A stretch of DNA of 64,000 nt from Cristatella mucedo (lineage: Eukaryota > Bryozoa > Phylactolaemata > Cristatellidae). Each line of letters begins with the position of its first letter. The first letter of the stretch is position 1. The notes under the pieces were generated by a model. The model made no database searches and was not told the origin of the DNA. It saw only the letters and a program-made list of their open reading frames with translations. The DNA lies in contig WPIO01000008.1 in assembly GCA_009760855.2 (NCBI GenBank), positions 3,369,501 to 3,433,500 of the forward strand, in the 5' to 3' direction. Shown piece after piece: positions 47,440 to 59,104 of this stretch. The translations under genes were made by a program, and so were the position numbers.

Positions 47440-48740
47440 GAGCGAGGTACTGGGTGACGACTGGAAGCCGACGAGCAAGTGGTGCAACAGATCAGCGTTA
47501 GAGAAACAAGGGGGTCGGATAGGTCAAGGCTGGTGCAGGCGAGTGAAACAACCAATGAGATGGAGAGAGGATCTTGAAGTCGATTTAATGCTTTACAGGG
47601 AGCCGATAAAGCTCAGACAGAGGTGGTGCAATGTCGGCATGCATATGCCACAGACGACCGAGCAGGCCAGATGCCGAGCTTTGCACTAGTTGAAGACGAT
47701 TAAGGGCACAGGCTAGGAGTCCTAAATAAAAAGCATTTTGCAGTAATCTAGATGCAGGGTTCACAAGAGCAGGAACTACTGTGGCTGCTGTACACTTGGC
47801 TCAGTAGGCCCTGATTCTGACACTATTCCTTGGCTGAACTATAGCCGACTTTCTTGTGAAGGCAATGTGCTCATCCAAGGACAGCTCATTCTGGAACACC
47901 AAGCCCAGAAACAGGCTGGGGACACTGGAATTATGCTCGATGACCCAATCTTGAGGGCCAGGTCTTACAACATAAGGTAACACTAGGCTTGCCCACAACT
48001 ATAAGGTTGGTCTTAACGGCAAGCTTCGGCAGTTAGTGGCCATCCACGTATGAACGTCATTGATACAGGTAGCGAGAGAATCAAGAGTCAGGTGCAAAGC
48101 AAGGCTGAGAACGCTCGAGAACGACAAGTGTAGCTAACTGTCATCCGGATTGCAAATGAAAGCCAGCATTGTGTTGGGCGATCACATCAGTGGCCAGAGG
48201 GAGAGTACAAACAAGAAAAAAAGGAGACACAAGACCAACCCTGAGGCAACCCCCCCCCCCAGCACTTTGAAGGGCTCCCTGGATGAACCGACAGCCATGT
48301 ACATTTACATTCTGACACAGCTGAGCAAGGTGGGACCTAACCCGGTAAGCATGCTCCCAGTGGCCTGTCGAAAGGAACTGCAGAATGATCTGGTGGTCAA
48401 TTATGTCAGATGCTGAGAAGCAACCTAGGAGAACTGGCAGATACAGCCGCTACCCTGATCAGAACTGTATAAGTGGTCATTGCAAACCCAAAGCAGAGCA
48501 GTTTCTATGCAATGGTAAGCTGTAATCCCGACTGGAACTTGCTAACAGTATTTGATGAACTGGTGTAATTGATCAGCTGCTGGGCCACTGCTCATTTCAA
48601 TTTTTGTGGATAAGAATGATAGAAGAGACACTAGACGAAAGTTATTTAGTTTTAGGTTTACATGATCTATGGTTGGCTTTTTAATAAGTGGCCAGACAAC
48701 AGCGGTTTTCTTATGCCAGCCCAGCTCCCAAAGTGTGGCA
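47440..48740 (-). mobile_element. L2-type retrotransposon, very old copy
   Basis: Reverse-oriented RT remnants: minus-strand pieces such as LGLVFQNELSLDEHIAFTRK (about 47870-47920) match NLGVIFQSDLSLDDHISSTV of family A, and upstream pieces match the YADD region and the linker before it. No single frame is long. A SINE S2 lies at its far end. Confidence 0.78.
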
Positions 48741-48916
48741 TTGCCGTGATGGCACACTAGGTAAGGCGGTTGCTTTCACGACCTCGGTCCCGAGGTCGTG
48801 GATTCGATTCCTGCGGTGGGCGATTCTTTATCGCCACTGCAAGTGGTGCTGATAGCCTTAAAGGCTCTTCTGTCGCTATACAAAAAGAGGCTGTTTAATC
48901 AGCTAGGATTTTTTTT
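48741..48916 (+). mobile_element. SINE S2, well-preserved copy
   Basis: gatggcacactaggtaaggc (A box), gtggattcgattcctgcggt (B box), body and T-rich end as in 26261-26437, with only a few differences, so both are recent. Confidence 0.9.
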
Positions 48917-49558
48917 ATTGCATCAAGAAGAAAAGGTCGGTGGGAAGGTCCAGTAGAAGGGCAGAGGATGCAACTTACCACTGGCCGGGCAGAGAACCGG
49001 ATATTCAAAAGATTGTTTAGCAGGAATGAAGACAAGTTTGAAATTACAAAAGGTGGGGTGACAGTGGCTACTCCACCACCAGTTTTTTATGATCTCGAAG
49101 TACGAAAAAAAGAAACTTTCAGTGGTAGCATCGGTTATAGCCGAGCAGTTAGGTAATCTAATTCAGTCAGGCATCAGCAACAGCAAAAAAGCTAAGAGCC
49201 TAGTTAAGTATCAAACTGTAAGCAAGTAATGGCTATTGCAAAGAGGGCGATAGAAGGCAATTACAGAGGCACAAGTTACAAGCAATGTATAACATGAGCG
49301 TAGGCTTTATCACTACTAGGTTTGAGAAACTAGCAGCAATTCAAATGAGAGAATGCAAGGAATAGTTATTACGATTAGTAGTAGTTCCGAATGAAAACTG
49401 CATCCTGTGCTTAGCAATCAGATATAGATGTTAGTTTGGCACCGGCAGCCCCTTATGCTATGCTAGCATTTTCTACGAGCGATGCCAAACTTGCCAAATA
49501 TGGCAGGAACATGCAGTGGACATGCTGTAGTCCCATCTGAAAGAGCCTCAAACAAAAC
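48917..49558. other. intron sequence, nothing recognised
   Basis: No motif or repeat recognised. Confidence 0.35.
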
Positions 49559-49644
49559 TTGCATGCACGGTCGTGCTGAGCAGTTTGGAACTCGTAGCCA
49601 AACATGAAGTGATAGGGAACTCATGCGACAAAGATAGAAGAACG
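49559..49644 (-). CDS. TTC3: possible TTC3-like N-terminal exon
   Basis: The acceptor is gacgtcttgcttacag ending at 49645; the donor GCAA|GTTTTG (GT 49558-49557) is weak. One leading base, 28 codons and one trailing base: VLLSLSHEFPITSCLATSSK then LLSTTVHA, an amphipathic helix-like stretch. Its out-phase fits exon 47147-47230. Nothing upstream in phase was found with confidence. Confidence 0.4.
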
Positions 49645-50217
49645 CTGTAAGCAAGACGTCATTGGGAAAATACACGATGCAAAAAAAAGCACAAGCACGT
49701 TGCAGGAGTGTAACGCACATGTCGTCCTAGGTATCTCCGGTTCTGTTGCTGATGCCGCTTCATCGTCGCTACTGACAACTTTCGCCATTCAAGGCAGTGG
49801 TGTCACGGCAAGGTCTGGCAAACTTGGCGTGCTGTCTAGATAAATCAGCAACACAGCGATTCGTTACCATAAGCACCCAGGATCATGGTAAACGAAATTA
49901 CAGATTTGCATAGCATGCCAGCAAATGGCACAACGCCTCATAATTTTCATAAGTTGGCCAAATGAGCACATTTTTGGCACCAATATGGACATCTATGTGC
50001 CAACTACAAATGTGTCTATAAAACTTGGCAGAGCCATACACTTAACTGAGTACCAGCCCGAAGGGCCTAGGGATAGGGCCAATCATTCACAAGCCAGTAT
50101 AGGCTGGCTTGCTTATTATAGCTTATTAAGCTAGTATAGATAGGCTGGCTTGATGGGGATTCACATCAGGCTTAGCCGACATCGCTCTCCCCAGTAGGAA
50201 CCACAGCTAGCTCACAC
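49645..50217. other. intron sequence, nothing recognised
   Basis: Only short frames; direct repeats of ggctggcttg at about 50100-50150. Confidence 0.35.
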
Positions 50218-50318
50218 AGACACACACATAGACACACACATACACAGAAACACACACATACACAGAAACACACACATACACAGAAACACAGACACACAGA
50301 CACAGACACACAGACACA

Positions 50319-50373
<55 letters not shown>
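50218..50373. repeat. (CA)n / (CACAGA)n microsatellite
   Basis: Interrupted CA and CACAGA units, then a pure CA run from about 50322. Confidence 0.97.
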
Positions 50374-50375
<2 letters not shown>

Positions 50376-51253
50376 CAAGTCTCATTTTAAGACGCCGACC
50401 ATCGGCAACATCGGCAACAATCGCAAGACTTAGGGAAATACTAGCATGACGGGCACCAACCACTAGCTGCACATGCCTACGCTGACCTACCGTAAAGACA
50501 ACGAGGGCCTACATCAAGAGGCTTGAAGCACGTCGTGCATGTACACTAGTACTTACAGGAAGCGTGCTAACTAACATTTCATCCCTACACTAACTGTTCC
50601 ACCAGTATCACATGCACGCCATTGCAACCAACAGTAAACCGCCGGTGCACCATCGTCGCGGAACAAGCAGGCTAACACACCAAGCGGCAGTGGGAATTCC
50701 TGGGAAAACCCGGCGAGCATCGAGAAACAGGGGTGCAGACGGGCTACATACGGATTAAGTTGTTCCTAATATTTGACGAGCTTCCTAAAAATAAATGGTA
50801 CACATGCTTCGCTGACGATACAACCGCAAAACCCGGGGGAAGCCCTTCGCCCGTCAGGCTGGACTCGCATACGGTGGTCGAGCACGATCCGTGCGCCTGA
50901 GCTAATACGCACGAACACACTAAATGGACAAAGAGAGAGCCCAAATCACTCGCGGTTCATTATACATGTATATATATATACATAGATGTGTATACATGTA
51001 TACTCGAACCGATCCAAGAACATCTTACCGAGGACAGGAGCACCGGTAGATAGATAACCGCCCGAAAAGAGCATGCGTGCCCGCTTGCAGCCCCGCTTAC
51101 CAAGCATGTTCGTAATTAAAGTGCTCGCACATACTATTTAGCACTTTCATTCGTTATTTTTAATTGCATTAAAAATACTGTAGTCTTGTGAAAATAAATT
51201 TTACGTGACGGAATGCACACACTTTTGGATCATGAGGTTGAGGTTGATATAAC
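50374..51253. other. intron, one strong unmatched splice donor
   Basis: On the minus strand TTCCT|GTAAGTAC (GT 50556-50555) is a near-ideal donor. All three frames upstream stop within 20 bases, so at most a micro-exon or a non-coding exon ends there. A TA-rich palindromic patch lies at about 50965-51002. Confidence 0.4.
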
Positions 51254-51343
51254 CTGGTGCAGACCTGAGCTCTCTCCTCTTTGCGCTGCTGCTGCTGCTG
51301 CTGCTGCTGCTGCCGCCAACGCCGCTTTGTGAAATTCACTCAT
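51254..51343 (-). CDS. TTC3: candidate first coding exon with poly-Ala tract
   Basis: ATG at 51343-51341, then SEFHKAAL, a run of about 12 Ala encoded mainly by GCA repeats, and QRGESSGLHQ, with donor CAG|GTTATA (GT 51253-51252). There are 30 codons, ending in phase 0. It is the rightmost plausible start in the orientation of the TTC3-like gene and sits below a GC-richer stretch. The link to exon 49559-49644 is out of phase, so an exon is missing or this belongs to another transcript. Confidence 0.4.
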
Positions 51344-51480
51344 AGTAGCAGCGGCGACAACCGCGTTATCGTACCTTACAGCGACAAATATAAGAATCTT
51401 CACAGGTGTTGGATTAGCATATCTCTTCCGTCAGCGCAGTCGGGAAATTAGCCGGAAGTAGCTACCTGCATGGAATCCCC
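51344..51480 (-). promoter_or_regulatory. possible promoter/5' UTR of the TTC3-like gene
   Basis: GC-richer sequence immediately upstream of the candidate start, with gccggaagta at 51453-51462 (an ETS-type CCGGAAGT core). No TATA box. This rests on position and one short motif. Confidence 0.22.
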
Positions 51481-51617
51481 TCGCAGGAGGTCGCAGGATC
51501 CTCGAGCAGCAAAAATTGAAGGGTCTTTGCAGTGCAAAGCTAGAACAGGAGTGTCGGACGAAGGAGTCACACCGACAAGACTTATGGTAAAGTTCGGGGA
51601 ACGAGATACCGTTCGAT

Positions 51618-51732
51618 CGTGCTTCCTTTGCAGCAAATGTCAAGTGCCTAGCAAGAGATTGAGCTCTCTGAGAGCGCTTAATCAATTGTACTACTACTAT
51701 TATTATTATTATCATCATCATTATTATTATAA
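51618..51732 (+). mobile_element. L2 family A tail
   Basis: tttgcagcaaatgtcaagtg, cctagcaagagattgagctc, tctgagagcgcttaatcaat, then an ATT/ATC-rich end. Confidence 0.8.
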
Positions 51733-51839
51733 GAGATGGAGAGAGGGGTAAGTAGCACTGAAGAACAGCTCTTCCGACTTTTACCGAGAAACTGGGTGCG
51801 CTTTTTAACTCGCCGCGTTTAGGCGGCGAGCCTAGCTTC

Positions 51840-52430
51840 CTTCCTGCTTCTGTACTACTCGAGTCTTCGAGGTAGACGTTACTAACACTGGGGGGCCCAA
51901 AACTTATGAAAGACGTAACGAAGACTCAAAATATAAACGTGGGTCTACTACTATGCCGAGGCTTGGGCGAGCCTGAACAGACGACCAATCGCAGGTGCCG
52001 TCTAGAGCACGCCTTCTTCGTTGCTATGTAAAGCATGGCGGACGACTCGATCTGCACAATCGTGGTAGCATTCCGCGAGAGTCCCTAGTTATAGGACACT
52101 GTGAAAGGAAATTAAGGCGATCGTGTGCATGCTGCCACTAACCACATTTGCATGCTGACCCTGTGCATGTCACCCCTAACCATATAATTCATTTTGTTTG
52201 TTTTTCAAGCATGATTTTACTTACCATTCAATTGCATTTTACTTTGCAGCAAATGTAAAGCGCCTAGAAAGAGATTAAGTTCTCTGAGGGCGCTTTATCA
52301 AGTGCATTATTATTATTATTATCGTGAAAGGTAAAACTTCACGGATAGGTGCATCTCAGAGGGCCACCTCCTACCACCCTAACAAAGGCAATTCCCCACG
52401 ATCACTCTGGGTGCAGCGACCTGGAACGAG
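51840..52430 (+). repeat. unnamed dispersed repeat, copy 2, split by an L2 insertion
   Basis: Matches 41400-41845. Continuity is broken only by the L2 tail at 52112-52325. The short string atcgtg occurs on both sides of that insertion and looks like a target-site duplication. Confidence 0.75.
52112..52325 (+). mobile_element. L2 family A, 3' UTR and tail
   Basis: tgcatgctgccactaaccac to the hairpin (52255-52300) and (ATT)n; nearly identical to 39495-39714. Confidence 0.9.
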
Positions 52431-52436
52431 CATCGT

Positions 52437-52672
52437 CATAGAATGCTGTCCCTCAACTCCATGCATCACCACAATGTCCACATTCAAGGAGGTCACTAGT
52501 GACCTCGTCCTGAAGTTCATATCCTAATATAAGAAGACAACTTGTCCTTTGGACCCTATCCCCACTGTCCTGCTTCTACGATGCATTGATCTGCTGCTGC
52601 CATGCATAGATAACATCATAAATATGTCATTAGCTTCTGGTCATGTCCCAGTACCTTTCAAAAGGCTGTAGT
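52437..52672 (+). mobile_element. L2 family A, internal fragment before RT
   Basis: Corresponds to the TSDLVLKF ... NIINMSLALGHVPAPFKK region of the 20.9-23.4 kb copy (for example tcaaggaggtcactagtgac, then ttagcttctggtcatgtccc). No tail, so it is a separate fragment or a rearranged piece. Confidence 0.8.
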
Positions 52673-53037
52673 CGCATCCCCCATACCCACGCCCCAGACC
52701 GTCGCCAACTGTGAAAGTACGTCTGACGTCCACTCGACGAGCAACCACCATACGCGTGTCGAATAAACACCACGATCGTGCGCTACCACATCTCATTACT
52801 GACTGGTTTCGTAGCCCCCTACACGAAATCATGGCTCCGCCTCTGCCCCCTCCCGCGGAAGACCTGTTGGCGTGTTCGTTCGTTGATGGTTGCTAACACT
52901 TATTCAGTTACGAACTCTTTATGCAGCCACAGTAGAAGAGAGACAGAGAGAGAGAGAAGATGTCCGATCAGGCCGAGCGGCAGGCAGAGAAGGGTGCATC
53001 CGCTAAGCCCAAGCGGCAGGAATTAAGTTCCCTTCGT
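52673..53037. other. unassigned, short GA-rich patch
   Basis: agagagacagagagagagag at about 52935-52955. Nothing else recognised. Confidence 0.35.
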
Positions 53038-54460
53038 GTTATGTTTTTGCGGGCAGTCGCGCACAGATCGAGACGGCTCATGAAGAAGCTGTTTATTTCG
53101 GAGACGTGGAACCAGGCCGCGCGGCCAGCACCCAGGCCTGCAAGCAACTGCCGAAAGTGGTCCGCTGTCTCGACCGGAAGAGCTCGGTGGTTGGATAAGC
53201 CAGGCTGACCCAACAACCTCTCTTCCCAACAGTGGCCGACTGAGCATCGGTCGGCTTCTAGAGGCTACGTGACACCTGCTCGTAGGAGGCATACCAAACC
53301 AAAGCCTTTGGTGACAAGCTGGATGAGTAGGTCACCAGCTTTAAGCCACCGCTGTGGCATAGGTAGCGCCCCTCTCCCATAACCGGGGATTAAGCGCGTA
53401 CTTCCCTTTGCCGCACCGGTTTCCGCAGTCTCCGTCGCATTGGCGGCTGCTTCTAAATCGCCTACTCTTCTTGCCAACATAGCAGCTCTGGCAGTGTTAC
53501 ACTAACCGGCTTCGTAGCAGGGCGGACCTGCGTACCGACCAGCGTCGTAGTCGCAGCGCCGACCGGCGTAGAAGCTCTGGCCGTATCGCTGAGCTCGACC
53601 GCTGCTGCCTTTACGCAGACGTTGTCGTCAGCAGGCAGGCCTTTTCTGGGCCACCGCAGTTGCAGATACCGTCCGTGTACTGCACCTTCTTGTGTATTGC
53701 ACCTTCTTGTGCGCAACCTCGCGGATTTCCGTTTCGCGGACCAGTGCCTTCTCTTCCGCAGCCTCGCAAGCCGCCGCCTGTCAGGCCACTACGGTGCAGG
53801 CCGCCGCAGGTGGCTCATCCGCCATCGCCGCCACTTGCTGCTACTCTAGCGTCTTCCTCACCGGCACTTGTGGCAGAGACACGTTCGACGGCAAAAAATT
53901 TGTCCCGATACTAGAGCCTATATCAAAGCTCTCACAAATGCGGCCTGAACAGGAACATCCACCGCAAATGTAGCAAACCTCAGGCACAGAGGCAGGGGAT
54001 GGAGGAAGAATCCTCCCGAAAAGTGCCGCCAAAGGTCCTGTAGCTGGAGTTCCGCCGGCTTACGCGGAGCTACCTCCAGCTTTAGTATGGAATAAAACTT
54101 ACCCGGAAGGATGCTTATAAGCATGCCTTTCGTCGGGTCTCCTCTGAAATTTCTCATCGCACATGCTCTCAGCAATTGCGACGTAGTCTGCATACGTCTG
54201 CACCCCGGACGCTGGCGGAACTCTCGTACAACATCCAAGCCACGTGTTCTTCAAATCCCATCTTCGTCACCACTGTTATGCTTGTGCGAGCAGTCGTGTA
54301 CAGATCAAGACGGCTCAGGAAGATGCCGTTTATTGCAGAGACGTAAAACCGGGCCGCACGGCCAGCACGCTAGCCTGCAAGCAGCTACCGCAAGTGGGTC
54401 CGCTGTCTCAACTAGAAGAGCTCGGGGGTGGATACGCCAGGCGGACCCAACACTTCGTCT
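53038..54460. mobile_element. LTR-like element: two direct repeats of about 180 bp and internal sequence
   Basis: 53038-53220 and 54278-54450 match in the same orientation (gttatg.tt.tgcg.gcagtcg, then acagatc.agacggctca, gccagca, cctgcaagca.ct.ccg.aag). They are 1.24 kb apart. The minus strand between them encodes a short gag-like piece (YADYVAIAESMCDEKFQRRP) before a stop, and a CYICGGCSCSGRIC cysteine cluster. This suggests a degraded, non-autonomous LTR retrotransposon, but no polymerase, primer-binding site or TSD was identified. Confidence 0.45.
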
Positions 54461-54665
54461 GCAAAGATAAAGCCTGGTTTAGACGGGAGTCTTGCTTCCT
54501 ACCAACTCTGAGTTTTACTTCAGTCTTGCGGTTTGTATGAGGTTTAGGCGGCAGTTTTGCGACAAATCTTGCTGGCAGCCTACTCGCTACGCCCACAGAG
54601 CGTTCATGGGATAGCAATGGCGATTCTCTACGAGTGTGCTTCACTTCTCGCGTGTAAACACAGCT

Positions 54666-55378
54666 TAAAGCTGCGTTTACACACTAGACTTTACCTCAAA
54701 TTGTGGACAGATTTTCCACAGACTTGGCTAATATGTCATCAAACGTCACAACATGTTGGTGCAGCTAAGTTTGCAGACTCCTCAGGAGGATCCGTCTCAA
54801 CTTGTTGGCTCTCTTTTGGTCCAGCTGACCTTTCAAAACTCCGAGGCTCGTCATATATACCCCACTGCCAAAATAAAAATGGCTGAAATTCTTAGGCTCG
54901 AGTATATTGAGGCAGTCAGAGCAAGTCCTTGAATATTGGATGCTTACACGTTGTTACCAATTCTTCAGCCTTTTATACATAGCATACGCTATGCGTCTGT
55001 TTATCCGATCCACCAACACGCCCGTATCGACGCACCTTACTTAGCACTATGCACCCGCACACCCGTAACGGCGAAAATTATTTGGTACTGCTTCCGTTCC
55101 AGAAAAATCTTTTTAAATTATTGTCTTTATTTATATTCTTCTCGCAATAATCTTCAGTAAGAACTGCAGCAGCGAACTAAACTTCTGCCGGTGTTGGCTT
55201 GGCGCCCTTCCGGGAAAGCCCTCTTTCATGCCAGCCTCCCGGATTTGAGCACGGGCCTAAGGGCGTGAAAGGGCGTGACTAAGTCAGCTATCAAATCAGT
55301 CATGGGCGGGACTAAATCTGTCGTGTAAACGTCTTAACTAGGAGAAAAATTAGCGTCTGCCGTGTAAACGCAGCTTAG
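54666..55378. mobile_element. candidate non-autonomous TIR element
   Basis: Left end aaagctgcgtttacacacta and right end, inverted, ctaagctgcgtttacacggc, share the 14-mer aagctgcgtttaca in inverted orientation about 700 bp apart. The left end abuts cgtgtaaacacagcttaa, making a head-to-head palindrome with TTAA at its centre. No transposase frame inside. Confidence 0.5.
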
Positions 55379-55444
55379 CTCAATTACCGGTAGAATGAAA
55401 GCTGCCCGCTATTGCAGTTATCTCTCGCCGCCCCAAATGGAAGT

Positions 55445-56420
55445 GGGAATAGAAAGTGGGAAGCATAGCAGAGTCAGGAGAACAGGTGAGATAGTGAGTA
55501 ACAAGGAAGTAGCTACTCAGGACTGCTGAAAAGGTTGTGCCATAGTCGGCAGCAGGAGAGTAGTTGTCGTTGAGTCAGAATCGTGCAAACAAATTACACT
55601 GAGTCGGACCTGCAGAGCTAAAGCTTTTGTTGCCAACGTTCTTTAAGTGGAGGACTAGGACAGCTAGCTTATTGTCCATACAGGACCAGAGAGCACAAGG
55701 AGGCTCACACAGGTGCAGCAGTTCAGCTAGGTATGGAGGAGCCAAGTCGTGGCTAGCCTTGTAGGTCAGCATAAGAACTTTGCTTTGTATCCGTTGATCA
55801 ACCGACAGCCATCCTAGATCTTTTAGCACAGGAGACACGTGGTCAAAGCTCTGGGATTTGAAAACTAGCCTTGCAGCCATATTCATCACCAGCTGCAGTG
55901 GCTTAGAGGCCTTTTTCGGTAGCTCAGCCAAAAGGAAATTACAATAATCTAGCCGAGACAAAACTAAGGAGCCAGTAAAGTTTTTTGAAAGCCACCGTAG
56001 AAGACAGTTCCTAATCTTACATAAGGATCTGACGTGATGGCTAGCTGTGGAAGCAGTCTCTTTCATGAAGCTTTCAAAATTTAGGCAGCTGTCGAAGACG
56101 ATACCTAAATTCCGAGCATGCGGTGATGGTCGCGCAACAGCATTACCTATTATATGAGCAAAGCCTTCCAGTTTAGCCACGCGCTTAGGGAGTCTTACGA
56201 GCAGCAGTTCAGTTTAATCGCCGTCTAGTTTAAGAAAATTTTTCGACATCCAGGATTAAATAATGGCAAGGCAAGGATTCATTTTATCAGTCGCTGCAGC
56301 AGATTCTGAAGGTTTAAACGACGAATACAGCTGCATATCGTCAGCATAAAAGTGATATCCTTTTCCATGGGCCTGAATCACTTTTCCCAGAGATTGAGTA
56401 TAAATGGAGAAAATACGCAA
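55445..56420 (-). mobile_element. L2/CR1-type retrotransposon family B, 5'-truncated
   Basis: The minus frame 55575-56180 reads the RT C-terminal half: ARNLGIVFDSCLNFESFMKE, LVLSRLDYCNFLLAELPKK, LVMNMAARLVFKSQSFDHVS and LKDLGWLSVDQRIQ. Just upstream, [16 protein letters not shown] (about 56315-56362) is the catalytic motif. It is clearly distinct from family A in sequence, and no (ATT)n hairpin tail was found. Confidence 0.88.
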
Positions 56421-57827
56421 CAGCACCCTCAATTCAGGCTCTAAAAAATTGGTGCGCGGCGAAAGTGAACCGTGCTCGCTACTGACTATTGATCACGCGG
56501 CCATTTAGCACTGACTGTACGGACGGGATGGTCGCTGGCATGCCCTAATCGCAACTTCACCGGTGAACGGGCAAGAACAAACAGAAAGACGCATTGCTGC
56601 CTGAAGTTATGCAATTTATATTACTCTGAGCTCTGGCACGATTCATTAATCAATGCAAAAGCTGATTTTTAACGTCAAATCATGGCAAGCTGATGTTAGT
56701 ATTGTTGGAGAAACGTTACTCTTTTACGATGGTTGTCATTGAGCACGCTATCACAAACTGTAGGGCCTCGTGGGCGCACGACGGCGGCGCGACGAAGAGT
56801 GATGCCCCCAACAGCGAGTCGTGGCATTTTCGACGACGGCTGTATTATATGATTTAGCAGCCGTCGTGCGCGCTGCTCCGGAGCACGTGGTGTTAAGACA
56901 GAGAAGAGATTGGATAGCGTGCGTGCAGGCCGATGCACAGGCAGAAAGTGAATGGCGCGGCAAGGAACGCGTCATGTGCTGGCAAGTAGCGCGACCGTTG
57001 GAAGAACGGAACGTCGGCTGGGGGGGGGGGCGGAACCACGTGACGGTGATGACATGCCCCCAAGTCGCGCGGCATGAGCCAAGCGACGTTACGCCAAGCG
57101 GTGCGACGAACGCAGCAAACAGGCACGAACAAAAATATCAGGCGAGGTCAAGCCTGGTACTTGGCCCAGTGATCGGCAGCCGTAGGCCGCGGCGTAGTCG
57201 CCGTGCAGCGCCCACGTTGCGGCAAGAGTCTGCGAACAGCACACAATGGCGGCGTAGTCGGAGCCGAACAGCGCCTGTTCGGCGGCGGCGTTGAGACGTG
57301 GCCGACAGCACACACGTGGAGTGGAGCGTTGCCGACGAGCGCCGAGTGACGGTGTAGTAATGAAAGGCGTACCGTACCAGTTTGTGGTTGTTGGATTGTC
57401 GCCGAGTTTGTAGTAGAGTAAGGTTGCGTGTTCGCGTCACGTCAGGTTCACCAATTTGTAGGGGTCGTCTTCAGCTTAGCGCCCGGAAGGTATACGAGCG
57501 TGTGTGTGGTGCAGCAAGCACCGATAGCAGAAGGAGTCACTGACCTCTCCATAAGATATAATCGAATTCGCAATACTTTTCGCGAGCAGTACACGTCCGC
57601 GAGCCGGAGACGGACCGCACGCCACTCACGACTGCGGGAGCTGAACGAGAGACCTTCGGGAAATAGATCGCATCACTGGGTGGCCATTCACTCATGCCTC
57701 CACCCAATCAGCGGTAAGCTCCCGGCCGCAGAGACGTTATGCACTCCTGCCCTGTCAGGCTAGGGCGGGGCAGCATGGTGGCAATGCTACGCCCACAAAA
57801 CCATTCAATCCTGCTGCCTCGACACCA
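56421..57827. other. GC-rich unassigned sequence
   Basis: CpG-rich, with long open frames on both strands (56821-57294 plus; 57428-57763 plus) but no recognised motif. 57505-57680 on the plus strand has a charged, helix-like frame (YNRIRNTFREQYTSASRRR). It may be a promoter region, an LTR-type element or a 5' exon of another gene; I cannot tell. Confidence 0.3.
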
Positions 57828-57900
57828 CATGTAAAGTGCCCAGAAAAAGATTAGGTTCTCCTTGAGTGCTATACAATTTTATTATTATTATTGTTATTAG
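57828..57900 (+). mobile_element. L2-type tail
   Basis: gtaaagtgcccagaaaaaga, ttaggttctccttgagtgct, atacaat, then (ATT)n. Confidence 0.78.
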
Positions 57901-59104
57901 GGCAACGCTTATATTTCACAGGTAAAAAGAGACGGCAAACATTGACTTACTGCCAGAAGTTGAGCTTACTGCCGGTCCTCAATCCGGCAGGTCAAGGTCA
58001 AGGTCAATGAGTCTAATCTTTAGGTCCCGGACCAAATCTCTCGAGAGGAGTTTTAGCCTACCTCCCCCGATTAACAGTAGCCCCTTTCACATAAGCCGGC
58101 CAGCCTGATATAATCGGTTGTAATCTTCCTCCTTGAGCGCCTGAGCTGCTAGCGTCTGAATTTTGTTTCCTTTGCTCGTCACTCTGACAACGACTCATCA
58201 CCGGAAAATGCGTACGCGCGTCTCTTCGGGTTTCAGTTTGCTTTATCCACTTCGGGCCAGCACTCAAGCCAGTTATTTGGACAACGGCAGGACAACATGG
58301 CTGACTCCGTGAAGTCGAAAACCGCCCCGGAGCGTGTTCAGTGCAGTTTGATGGTCTATCGTGGGTTTATGGTTTTATCGGTTTATGGTTTATATGGGAT
58401 TATGGTTTGATGAGTTGATTTTTTATGCGGATGAGTCACGGCTTGCAGAGAAGGGGTAGGGAGAACGCGCGCGGGCAGGAGGGGACGATCGTAAACCATT
58501 GAGCTGCAAGCCCAAATGCACAGCTATTCTTGGACACGAGGTTGTTTTTGTGCCGTCGCTTTCTTGCTGTCAGGGTGGCCAGCTACATAGTGCATTCACA
58601 AAATTCTATCAATTTGAATGTAGTCGATATGCCTTTCTCTGCGAGTACTCCATTCCAGACTTATTGTATTATTGAGCGAAAGCGTTCGCGCGGGAACTTG
58701 ATCGGACCCAGCGTGTACAGACGCTGACCTCGGATGGTAGATATCCGCGGCTGCACGGCATGACGTCACTGGCGTCCAGCCGCTGTACGAGAGTCTGACA
58801 GGTCATTGCAAATACTTTTCATGCCGCGGCGACTCGTGCGTGGCTCACTGTAAGCAGTTTCTGCTGCTCCGAGTAGAAGCCCTCATTTCCCGCCTTATCT
58901 TGCCTCTGACTTCGTCCGCGCCAGTGCGGCGGACAGACCCACAGCTTGCTCGCGCAGACCGGAAGAGACTTGAGGACGTAAGTAAGAGATGAGCGCAGCG
59001 CCAATATCTTGTAATGCCGCCGAGTCATATTGAAGCTGCTGAAGCTAGTTCTGCCTTGATTGTTTTTAAAATCACGCGCAAGCACTATGCTTTGCTAAAC
59101 TGGC
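57901..59104. other. unassigned; possible 5' region of a plus-strand gene
   Basis: Includes tttatgggtttatggtt-like imperfect repeats at 58340-58410 and a GC-rich stretch at 58740-58990, ending in a good donor-like GAGGAC|GTAAGTAAG (GT 58979-58980). No exon can be assigned. Confidence 0.3.

Noticed and set aside
53038-54450. Idea that the direct repeats are recombination sites of a large virus-like element.
   Set aside because: No integrase, polymerase or structural genes nearby; a small degraded LTR-like element explains them better.
56821-57294. Plus-strand 157-codon frame, Arg/Ala-rich.
   Set aside because: CpG-rich sequence is open in several frames at once; no family similarity seen.
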